In this document: positions 12,234 through 24,300 of the stretch, in pieces | Position numbering within the stretch: the stretch's first letter is position 1 | Layout: each line of letters starts with the position of its first letter | Assembly (NCBI GenBank): GCA_030142905.1 | Contig: JASJOG010000044.1 | Coordinates: forward strand, 1,632,001-1,696,000 | Direction of reading: 5' to 3' | From: Heliopora coerulea | Taxonomy: Eukaryota > Cnidaria > Anthozoa > Scleralcyonacea > Helioporidae | Length of the DNA: 64,000 bases | Made by a program: the position numbers and the translations under genes | The notes under the pieces: model-generated | What the model was told of the DNA's origin: nothing | The model's database searches: none | The model's input: the letters and a program-made list of their open reading frames with translations, nothing else

Positions 12234-12327
12234 CGCTTTTTAAAAGGATTATGTCGGTGTGGTGGCAACCAAGAAACGCTCCGTTCCCCGCGCGCGGAAT
12301 TCAAGAATCGAAGCTGCATCATCCAAG

Positions 12328-15300
12328 ATGGCGCCTGGTTTGTATTTACCGTTTTGCGAAGTACCCGGCAATGTTCGATGGTCAAGCGTTAACAAAGCCC
12401 CAACGAGTATAAAACTCACTCCTGGAAAACTCTGTTTAACTAGACTGGCCGATACTTTTTACATTCAATGCGTGTTTGACACTGGGAAAGCGAGTAAGCG
12501 AGTTAAGGTAGGTTTGAAATCGAAATTGACACTGCATGCCTTCGAAAAGTCGGACGAAAGCGCGTCGACTTCTAATTAAGAACGATGATGATTCTGTTAC
12601 CGTAGGATGATTGTTGTCACACTTTCAATGCTTATGGATGTTTAATTTGGTGCTACAGTATGCATTTTACTTTAATTTTGTTTGTTCCATTTCATTAGCT
12701 CCTTGCTAAACATATGAAAGATATTAGTTGCCGTAACGGTAAGTTCAGTTTTCATCTTACTGTTGATGGTGGAACCACTTTTATTCTTCAAGGAGGAAAT
12801 GACCCTGGCTTACAACTATTTGTACAATGTTTGAACACTCTTAAAAAAGGACAAACTCCTGGTAAGTCTTGAATATCAACTCATATGTATGTAGTTGTTA
12901 GAGATGATAAGAAAAACTAAATAGTAATAATAGTACAATAACAATAATAATGATAATAATAAAAATATTGGGATGTCTTTAAAGGTTAAGCTGCTGTAGT
13001 CCAAAAAACGTTGCTTTTTGAAACAACAAGGATACTCAGGAGTGCCCTAGGAAGTTAAATATTCTAGTACCACCTTTGTCTACTAGTTATAGACTACTGG
13101 TATTGATGAATACCAGTTCTACTGGTGTATATGAAAGTGTATGAGGATATATAATAATGTTGTCCTCAGTTGGGAGGTATGTGAGTTGTAATAGTTATAG
13201 CAGTAGTCCTGTAATGATAACAATAATTATTATTGTAATGAGAGTTACAATCACAATAATGGTTTTGTGACACTGATCATACATTGGTCATTACATCAAA
13301 AGTCTGATCTGGAAAGTGCAAACAAATGGTATAAGTGTACCCCTCTGTATCAATCATGGAGTTAGGGGAAAAACTACAGCAATTATAATAGCAATAATGA
13401 TGAAACCGGTTACACCTAGTTTGTAAAACAAAGATCAAACCATGAACAGGTTACAGAAAGTTTAACCTTTTTCTATTGACAATTTTTAGTTCTACGAACT
13501 AATCAAACTGCTGCTCAGAAAAATTCTAGTCCAAGAGAAGAACAGGCTAGCCCAACAAAAACACCAACCAAGCCGAGAACTCCACAAAACCCAAAAGTGT
13601 TGAGCAGTAATAACCAAGACTGTGGTATTAATATCAAGAAACCTGGTATGTATACATTTCAGAGACATGTATATATATATATATATACATGTGAAAAATT
13701 TTATTTAAGTTTTGGAAATCAACGCCTTCTTTCTTGTAATTCTTAAGCAGGGGTTGATTCCTAAAACATTGATAATTTTTTACTGTTCCTTGTGAAGATC
13801 TGTATTATTGTTGGAACCTTAAAGAAGGCTGGCTCCTTAATGAACTTATATATGTATATATAAATATGATTATTATTATAAAGTACATAATTATATATAT
13901 TATACAGGTTATTTGCAGGTGTAATCATTACACTTTTTGGCAAAGTGCCATTTCTTAAACTTTAAGAGGTTAATTTTTGGTAGCATAATTGATATCTCTG
14001 TTATATGATCACAGTAAGTAAATTTACAAGGTTGCAACTTGCTGCAGTTGAAAATATCACCTTACACTCTTTAATCCTTCATCCAGCAAGAGAAATACTT
14101 GATTTCTTTTAGAAATATCTATCCTTTTCTCATTAGTCAGCAAATGCTTTGCAAAGCTGGGGTGTTTATCCTTTGATAATTGTTTGACTACTCCTTTTTC
14201 CATTCACCATTTTAGTTTTACAAACCCAAAATGCCACAGCACAGGAAAGTTCCAGGCCAAGTGATCACCAAACTGGACAACAATCAACAGAGGCAAAGCC
14301 CAACATTTCACAGAGCCCAAAATCCCTACACAATAAACAACAATTGGTTAACATCAAGAAACCTGGTACAGGTGCAGTACACTAGGTTGATTTGTGATAG
14401 TTGCTACAGACTAATCAAGTAAAGAAATTCAGGCAGCCATGACTATAAGCTGCTTGACATTTGCTAATGAAATTTTTGGGGTATAGAAGAAAGTTTCAAA
14501 AAGTTTTAGATCCTGTAATAACATTTGATTAGTTATTTAAGCATGTTACTGCCCATATACCAATTTGGCTAGTGAAAAGTTTTACAAAAATTACCATTAA
14601 TTTAGATATAATGGTATATTTTCTGTTTGGTCAGCAACTGATTCAGGTCGTCACATAATTTATGGTTGATGTTCTGGGGACAGTCAAAAGGCTTGAAGAA
14701 AATTGTCTTTATTTTTACTCAGGTGTACTTATGCTTTCAAGTTACGTGTAATGCTCTAAGGTTGTGGATGTGACCAAGTTTGCCACAGAATATTTAAGAA
14801 AAAACAACTATTTTTGTTTCTTAGACAAAAATTCTGTAAAAGAGAATATAGTGAAGTTTCAGGTATGTACGATCCAAGTTACCCCAAATTTAATGTTAAC
14901 CCTTACTGGTATACTGTACAGCTTCTATACACAATTTATTTAGGTTCAAAAATTACCATGAGAACTCATTGTTCTGAACTTAAATGCATGAGATCTGGAA
15001 TCATTTGGTTTGTTTATTTGTTTGCCTTAGGATGACTGCAACAAAGAGAACAAAGAATCTGCAGACTTTAAGTCTGCTAAGCGAAGAAATGAATTGTCAG
15101 ATAATTATGGATCTGAAGCTTTGCACTCATTTGGAACACCTCACAAGAAAAGGCCTTTGAATGAACGTACAGTTCAAGAAGGTGGGTATTAAGACCATCA
15201 TTATACTTTTTGCATGATGACATCTGTGGATGTGCACAAAAAATTTATACAAGAACTACACCCTTTTTGATGGTATAATTCACAACAGAGGGGATAGTTA

Positions 15301-18300
15301 CTGTTACCCTTTAACTTGGTTTGCTTGATAAAATCATCTGGCTTTAGCCAAACTGGTGATTCTATAAGGGTACCTTGGAGTTTAAGATTTCACTTGCACA
15401 AAAAAGGTTATCCCATGAAACTATTTTTCGTAAATCTTGTAACAGGGAACATAAAATTATTATATGGAGAAAAGCTTCTTGGGATGGACTGATATTCTGT
15501 ACACCTTATTGGTTTTTGTCATTGCCATATTCAGATATTCCCAAAAGTGTGTTCACCATCCTAAACTGCTGAAAAAAAATGAGTATTACCCTGTCTGTGG
15601 TACCCTTGAGGTGTTTCATAATGTATGTATGTACATAAATATGGATACATACTAATTGTCCCAAAACAAGGAAACAAACAAGTTTTAGTGTATAATACAG
15701 ATGAAGCTGTGTGACAGGCAATCCAAGATTGCAGTTGCCACAAAATATAAAGTTGAAAATTTCCCACATTTTTAGCCAAGTACAGAAATGACTAAATATT
15801 CCAAAAATGATTCTATTAACACATGGGGTTTCCTTTAAAGCAATACAAACACCAAATAAATCCACAATTTACAGTAATTACATGTTTATATCCTTAGCAA
15901 CAAACTGGTTATTCAACTGTCAAATACCTGTATGAGTCTACTTAACTTGCAGTACAGATACAGTAATTCACCATTGTGATAATGCTTATTCAGTAAAGAG
16001 GAGCTGCTGTGGAGGAAGACACTCCGCTTGGCAATTACATTCAAACCCAAAATTTGACACTAATGGTTGTGTGTTATAATAGTCTCAGTTAATAATTGAT
16101 ATAATTATCACTTTTATGTATTATTTTTATGTATTGTAGTTTCTCCAAAATGTACAACACCAAATGTGAAGGCATTTTATGGCAGTGCAAGTCGAAGCAG
16201 GTCAGTGTAAAATCTCTTCTATAGTATCCCCTGATTGTGCAAGGATTCTCCCCCCTTGGTTTTGAGTTTGAGGTTTTGGTTTATGGCCAGATTGGAATGG
16301 AATTCTCTAGCCTTTATGTAAAATTTGTTGTAATTTCATATTGGTGTAAAACAGAACATTAATCAATACTGTGTAATTCCCAAACACTTCAAGACATCAG
16401 GGAGGTTACATCTTTAAAACTATTGATGCCCTAGCTGTTAAAAAAACCAGCATGTTCTTTGTCATTTATGGCTTTAAATATGTCACAATAGTATTTTTAA
16501 TCTTCTGATTTCCTGTCCATAATAAACTTACTGGACCCAGTAGCAATGCCTAGTAATACATGTTTTCAACCATACTGTGTTGGCTTTTTTGAGTGATTGC
16601 TTTGTGATGGTTTTCTGGCACAACATAGGAAATCATACTGAAAATTTTTATCAATTTGATTGTTAATGTAGCCTTTCATTGAGGAACAGCGTGAAGAAAA
16701 CACCAACTAGAAGAGCTATACTTGATCTATCCAACTCTTCTGGAAAATCTATTTCAAGCTTTTCACCTCCTTCTTTATTTCAAAGTGAAGTGACATCGAA
16801 AGGGTAATGTAATTTCAGGCAAATGTTCCTGCAGTAAATTTGTGTAGTTATTCAGACATTTGCTGTACATACCTGTAGGCAGGCATTAGGTAAGCTTTTT
16901 TAATTGCAACATATTTCAGCTTCTGCTAGGGATTTCATTTCAATCCTGCAGTAAAATTAAGTAGCCAGACATGGAGATTGCCAGGTGCAAAGTTTAGTAT
17001 TATGTGTGGTTCAACTCTATTTTTGCCAAATGCCTTCTTGATAATCACTTCAACAGTGAGTGCTTACAGAGTAAACCTGTTGCTAATTTTCTTGTAAAAT
17101 CAAACTGATCCACATCAATGAAAATTTAAAGTTACTGGCAACATGTGGCTTCAAGAAGTGCTGGGAAAGAGGAGATTGATGAACTGCAACAGTGGGCTAG
17201 ATCAGCCTCATTATGATTTACTATACGGACTTATTATTATTCTCTGTCATACATATTTTCCATGGAGACTAAAGTAAAACTAGCCCAAGTTTAAAAACAC
17301 TTAATCACAGACAAGTAAAAATCCATAGCTGAAAGTCTTATAGTTTAGCCTACTTTTTGTGATTTGCAGGCTTCCAGATTACAACCTGCAAGGAGACCTC
17401 GATGCCTTTTTCAGCCCACCTACTTGTACACTTGTAACTTTACTAAAGGTTCAATCACTGGCAAGCACTATGTAAAATAAGTTTTCAAACCCCCATGAAG
17501 ACAGTTGACAAATGAGATTTTTGAGTTTCTGAAATTCAGGTTGCTTTTGCACCATGTTGCACTTCAACATTAGAAAATTTAACAGTGAAGCTCTCCTTCT
17601 AGTCTTCTTTGTTATTGATTTGATCTCTTTGTGCATTAAGGTTTTCGAATCTTGGTAACACTTGCTACATGAACTCCATTCTTCAGTCCATTCTTGGCCT
17701 AGTCCCTTTTGTCCATGAGCTGAGAAGTGAAACCATTTTAGAACGAGTTAATTGCTCATCTTTATACAGGTGAAGGAGATCAATGTTTTTATTGACTTAA
17801 TTTAGCATGTTCTTATCTAGTAGATTGCACAGCTTCAAACTAAGGTAGGAGTTGTTCACTTTCAGGCATAAATGTACTTATATTGTAATGAAGGTGTTTG
17901 TGACTGGTACGGCAATAGTTTTACCACAAGTTCTAATCATGCCTGATATTGCCACACAGGTACTGCTGGTAGTGCCTCTGATGGCAATGGTGATTGTAGT
18001 GGCAATGGTGTGTGTGGTGGCAATTGTGCCTGTACTGGCAATGTTGTCTGCAGTGGCAATGGTGGCTATATTAGCAGCAGTGCCTGTGGTGGCAATAGTA
18101 CCTGTTGTATGTGGTATTGGTACCAGTGATGTTAATGGTTTTTTTATACCAGTGCTGCCAGTGACAAGTATTCTCAATGGTGGAAGTGTTGGGTAATATA
18201 GGCCAAAATATTACTACTGTATTTCTTGGTAGCTGTTAGGTTTTAATGAGAGAGGTGATCATCAATTTTTAGTACTAACAATGAGAGATAGTGCAAGTTA

Positions 18301-21300
18301 ACTGGAAGTTAAAACGAAAATATACAGCACTAAAATAGATTTATGTTTATCCATAATCCTTGGTGCGCAGTAAACATTTTGTCTTGCTGAAATGTTGAAA
18401 GGCAGGCTTTCAAAAAGGTTAAATTCAGTAAGACAAAAGATATTACTTAATTTATTCATATTAACGTGTTAAACACTTATTAGAAGTTATTAGTGCTAAT
18501 TTAAGTTTGCACATCATATTGGTCAAATTTAATACCATCTTTTTTTTGACTGTGAATTGACTCTTAGTACCTCTCTCTCTCCGTAACTTTTATGCCAATA
18601 TTCATTTAAATCACTGGAACTATTGATTTCTTGTGTACATTGTAGATGCATGTATGATCTCCTCTGCTGTAAGGATGAAATTGGTAGTAGTTCCAGGAAG
18701 CAAAACTGTCTAAAGAGGGTAAAAAACGCCTTATCCAGTCGTGAAATGACCAAGAGATTCAGTGGCAATCTGCAAAATGTAAGCTGTTATTCAACTCTTT
18801 TTGGTCCAAATGCGATTTTTATTATTTTACTCCAGCTAAGGACAGGTTATTTCACTGTGACTGACACCAGACAATTTTACTCGTTTAGGGAATACGTCTC
18901 TGAGCGTAGAGAATTATTAAATAGGACAAGAAATCTAGTTCAATTTTTTGGTGTACTAAACTGTACCATACCACCCATCCTAATCCACCCCCTAGAACAC
19001 ATCCCGTCACACTTCACTGGACTGCACCCAACCCTACTCCACATTACCGTATCATACCATATAGCTCCTAAACCATATACCATACCAAACTGTAGACCAC
19101 TATACCATACCATACAATACTATATTCTACTTTCTTTCTTTCCCTATTCTCTATGCTCACTTGTTTTATTCTTGTCCATTACGTTATTAAGGATGCTCAC
19201 GAATTTATGAATGTATGTCTTGACCAAATGAAGGAAGAAGTTCAAACAGCTTTTGGCAGAAAAATTCAGAGAACGAAGCAAGGCGAGATTCAGGAAAAGG
19301 TGGTGTAAATTTGCCTTGGCAATATTCTGACTCGTTTTTGGACTCAATAAAATTCCCCCGGCTTTCAAACGACATTTTTGACTTTATTTATATGTGTTCT
19401 CATCGTTATAGTCAATAACGGATGTCTTGAGGGTTGTAAAACAAAACAAATCCAGTCGTTGCCAGAAATTAGCATTTAAATTGGGCTACAACTGGTGGCC
19501 TTAGTTCTAGAGGCCTTTCTTAATATTTCAACCGTGCTTTTAGTTTGCGGCAGTAGTTACCAAATTGTCATTATCATGATGATCGTTATTTTCATCTCAA
19601 TAATGATCGTTGTCATTCGAGCAACCTGATATACTTTGGTGCTTGCTCTTCACTGCCTGTAGTCTATGAAAGGTTTTCTGGCTTGTTTTAACAAGAATGA
19701 CTGAAAAGCTGTACACCGTCAAAGTATCTTCATCCCATTTGTGCAGCAGTTGCATACAGTAAAAGGGCATTGGCTCATGAATATATCGACACATCTGATT
19801 TCTTTTTCAGCTTTGTCCAGTTGTTAGAAATTTTGAAGGTTGTGTTCGAAAGTACATTAGCTGCCAAGGGTAAGGGATACGACCGCATTAAAAGCCCCGT
19901 ACGCACGACCAGGTTTTCCTTGATAAACTTTTCCCTCGCAAGTATAATTTGCCCATATGTACGATATAAAAAGACAAGTTTTCCTTGACAAGACGCCTTT
20001 TTCAAAAGCTGACATGACCAACTTTTGAGCAAGGCTCCTTGTCAAGTAAAAATTGTCAAGGAAAGCTTGGTCGTGTGTACGGCGTGTAGAGCTTAAGTAG
20101 TTGGTTTATGTAGCCATCTTACATTACCGTTGTAGAAGCAAAGGGACCGATGTGTCACCCGGAGTTTGTGCTTGGAGGAGGGGGACGTCTTTTCGACACT
20201 TTGTCGTAATCAGGATCTTGCTATTCATTTTGTAGTACAAACATGCACTATTGCACTTAAAAGCCGAAAAAGCGAGGAAACCGCCGAAACTTGTGAGATG
20301 AGATACATTTCGAGCGAAGGACATTTGTCGAAGGGAAAGGTGGCCATCGATGTTTCACTCCAAGAAGGGCTTTTGCTTGAAACGTCAGTAACTACTCTCT
20401 TAGGGTGGTGGTGGCACAGTGGTGGTGCACGTGTCTCTCCTCTGTGACTAGGGTTCGATTTCGGTACCGTGCAGTTATCTGATTAAAGTTACCTTGGTCA
20501 CATGTGAGAAGACTGCTGTCCAGTTTGACTCTACCAAGCATCGCAGGTTTTCTCCGGGTAATCTTGTTTCCTCCTGTAGAAACACTGGACCCATGAGGGG
20601 TGGCCCTTACTGGACCTCTGGGGAGAACAGCTCAGGTAGCTGATAGGATTATCCAGTATAAATAAAGACATTTAACTAAACTAACTTAACTTAATTTTCG
20701 GCAGTTATCTGACCGTTCTAGCTTTTCACACGTCCTTCATACAGTGCCAACGCAGCACTTTACTTTATACTACTGCTCTTAAAGTTGGATTGAGAGAGGT
20801 TTTTTATGCGTTTAAGTGCTAGGAGAGTAGCAACAGAAATAAAAGTTTAATTTTTCAAGATACAAAAGTTTAAGAAAGAACACAGAATAGACGTATTTTA
20901 TCCCGATGAATTAAAACTACATTTTGAAAATCCTCCAACTCGACTTGAATCGTTGAAGGCACATTTAACTACTTATATCCTTTATCTAATATAAAACAAC
21001 TGTAACTCCGAATATTGTTATAATATTTTTGTCGAGTGTTAAAATATGTTGACAATATTCGCAGTTACCATTGTTCCGTATTTTATGAGAATGCTCAGCG
21101 GTTCCCGTAATATAGTTCATATGATGTCTTCGTTTCACCTTCTTTTTGTTTACCCAACAGATGCGAAGATCTGGCTACCAAAGATGAACTTTTCAACCAC
21201 TTGTCATTAAATATACCCCTATCGTAAGTCATACCAGTTTTTCAAAGAAAAGATTTGAAACAATATTTAAGTATCTTGCTGTTTCCACACCAATATTTTA

Positions 21301-24300
21301 TCAACGCAAGTCTCACTGCTTGTGAGACCGAAACATCTTGACAGTCACCATATCCGAAAGGAAACAAGTTCTAGGTATTTCAAAACTTTCGTCTAAAAAA
21401 CGCAAAACTGAGAAAAAAAAATCACTAAACTTTATTTTTGAAAAATAAAGTCTTAAGCTCTGGTCAAACCCTTTCAATATTTTGTTCAACACCTTTCGAC
21501 ATTTTTAAACGATGTCGAATGATGTTGAAGTCAGGGATGGCCAAACGCATTCAACATATTCCACCGTCGCCAAGATCGATATAAATGTTGAACAAAAATT
21601 TGAACATTTTTTAAATTTCTTTCATCATCATTCAACTACGTTCAACAATATTCAACATGGGTGGCCAAACGCGTTCAACATGCTGCACGTAACAATGTGG
21701 AACGATGAGGAATAAAACGTTGAAAGCGTTTGGCCATAGCTTTACAACGTTAAGACTTTAAATAAACGCCTGTTAATTCGGTTAGTTCCGTGCGTTTTGA
21801 TTTAGACGTTTTTTCCTTTTTTAATTTCGCAGACCAGCGTCTCCTGTCGGATATAAGTTGGAGAGTTTGTTGGAGATGTTTTTCCAGGTGTGTTTCCAAA
21901 GCTTACCCGTTCACTTTCAGGCTGAAACCTGTTTAAAAAGTGGCTTTTCAATGGACAAAATCGGTTAACATTTGTGCACGTTTGATACTACCAACTTCCT
22001 ATCAAGGGATAATTGACTTGGCTGGTTACTTTTGTCCTACATTTGCTCATGCAGAATGGGAGTACCCTAACAAATGAATTATGATGTGAACTGGATGACA
22101 ATTGTAGGGGAATACCGAGACCAAACCCACACTTTCATGATGACAAGGGCACGTATAGCATGGTATTTTAAATATATGTTACTTCCATCCACTGTCTCTA
22201 CCTGCTCGTGGTCAACACACACACACATTCGCTCTTGATATCCACAGAATATGTAATCGCGTGCAACAATAGACAACAAACAATAAAGAATAAAGAATGA
22301 ACAGAACCTCAATTACAATAAACAATGACCCTATTGTTAACATTCAGAGAATCGTTCATTAACGTGTCCTTAGTTTCCGACAGCAATAAGCGTAAACTAC
22401 GTTAGTCGATTTTCAAACCAATTATGGCGGTTAACCACATACCTTTACTTAACGACTTTCGTAAGGTAGTTGTACCTTGCGTAGTTTCAGTTTCGGCAAA
22501 AAGCAATTCAAGTGACTCTTTCTCTGCAAGAGCTCCCCTCTTGATGAGTTAAGTCGTCTGGCATTAGCCAGAGTAGGATGATACAAGTATTATCCCGCTG
22601 GGAAAGAGTTAAACATGCTTGTTGGTAAAATGATCGGTTTCCTCACGCTAAGACAACAAAAAGTTCCTTCGAAATTAAAGGAAAGTTTTAAAAGGTCGAG
22701 ACCATAGTGTATTCCTAAACTGAAGCTACATACTTCGGCAAGGTTCCTTCAAGTTTGACGACGGTTTGGAGCTTCGAAATGGACGCTATATCAGCTCAAC
22801 AGACGTGCTGTGCAGCCGGGGCTTCACCCCCAAACCTAAGAGAAAAACTGGGTCATCTTCCAACATCGCCAATGTTATAGCGTCCCCCCGTTGCTTGATA
22901 GTTTGGATTCTAGGGTTTATATTGATGGTGTGCTTTCAACGCCATTTTTCAACATTGTTTCTCATCAGTTTTTAAAACATTTTGTACTGAAAGAGTGGAA
23001 ATGGCATCCCATTCTGATTAAATCTATCATCTAACCTCATTCTACCCAGGATACACTTTATATTCATAAGTCTGATGATGAATTTGAAATAAAGTCCAAA
23101 TGTCACCCACAACTCGGTGTGCCTTGTGTTTTAAGTCTGACCTACTCTTTGCACCATGTCTCAATTTTCTCATCGCGTGTTGTGCTTCTCTTTAAAGGAG
23201 GAAAAGGTCGAGCGAAGATGTGAGAAGTGCCAGTGCAATAGTGCCATCCAGTCATTCAAGATTCAAGTTCTTCCAAGGTATAATTCGTTTGTGTGTCGTT
23301 TGGGTTATTGTCTACCATTTTGACGAGAAATGGGTGTCTTCTCTTCAGAGTGATGATTCTCCATATGCTTCGTAATGACTATGATAAACGACTTGGGATA
23401 CAAGAGAAGAAATCCGACAAGATTAATGTTAGTCGATTTATTGACATAGGTTAGTGCAGATTTATATGTGATTTACCACTTGTTTTTCCGATTATCTTAG
23501 ATTACTTGGTCATGTCCGTGTACCACTTGATCACATAACGTCACCAGGTGATTATAACATGACACAACATGCATCAAATGACGTGCTTTATACAAAATAT
23601 TCCATGCAGCACTACATTGTGAAACACTGCCCCTACCTACTCTACTAACCCTACACAACATTAAATGTACACTTCTTTTCACCACACCGCAATACACCGC
23701 AGCACTGGCACGACGCTGCATTTTACTGCATTGCACCACCCCGCACTACACTATATTCCACCACACTACTCTTCACTGCAACGTACCACATCGCACTACA
23801 CCGAACCTCACCATACTTAACTCCACCACAGTGCACCACACTACACTGCACCTCACCACACCACACTGCACCACACCACACAGCACTGCACCACACCACA
23901 CTGCACCACATTACACCGCACCACACCACACCACACCTCACTCCATTGCACTACACCACACCTCACTCCATTGCACTACACCACACTTAACCACACCACT
24001 ACAGTATACTACGCTACACCACTATTCACTACAGTACTCACCTCATTACACATTAAACTACACACCACACCTCACCACACTACACTACGCTTTGCTATAC
24101 TACACCATTCGTCGCTAATCTACACTGCATCGCACCACAATACTCCGCGCATTTACCCCACTATACCAAGTCCCCCTCTATATGACACCACATCACACTA
24201 CCCGCGCACCTTAAAACGTTCTTTAGCCAGACTAAGTGTAATGTTAAATTCTTCATTTAGGAAACTTATGCAGCTCTAATGTCAGAGGTCCGACTCCTTT

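Larger units (their letters stand above)
11910..12327. promoter_or_regulatory. Bidirectional promoter, photolyase B / USP37
   Basis: These 418 bp separate divergent start codons and are richer in GC than the surrounding introns. They contain an E-box, a D-box and a G-rich 10-bp repeat, listed separately. No TATA box is obvious for either gene. The 5' UTRs of both genes must lie here, or start in unseen upstream exons. Confidence 0.65.

Noticed and set aside
17852..18196. Val/Ala-rich and Thr/Ile-rich open frames
   Set aside because: Produced by an 18-bp minisatellite whose period is a multiple of three.
18623..19210. 195-codon plus-strand open frame
   Set aside because: Only 18646-18778 is coding (USP37 exon 11). 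The rest is intron, including a CCATA-type tract and a palindromic repeat remnant.
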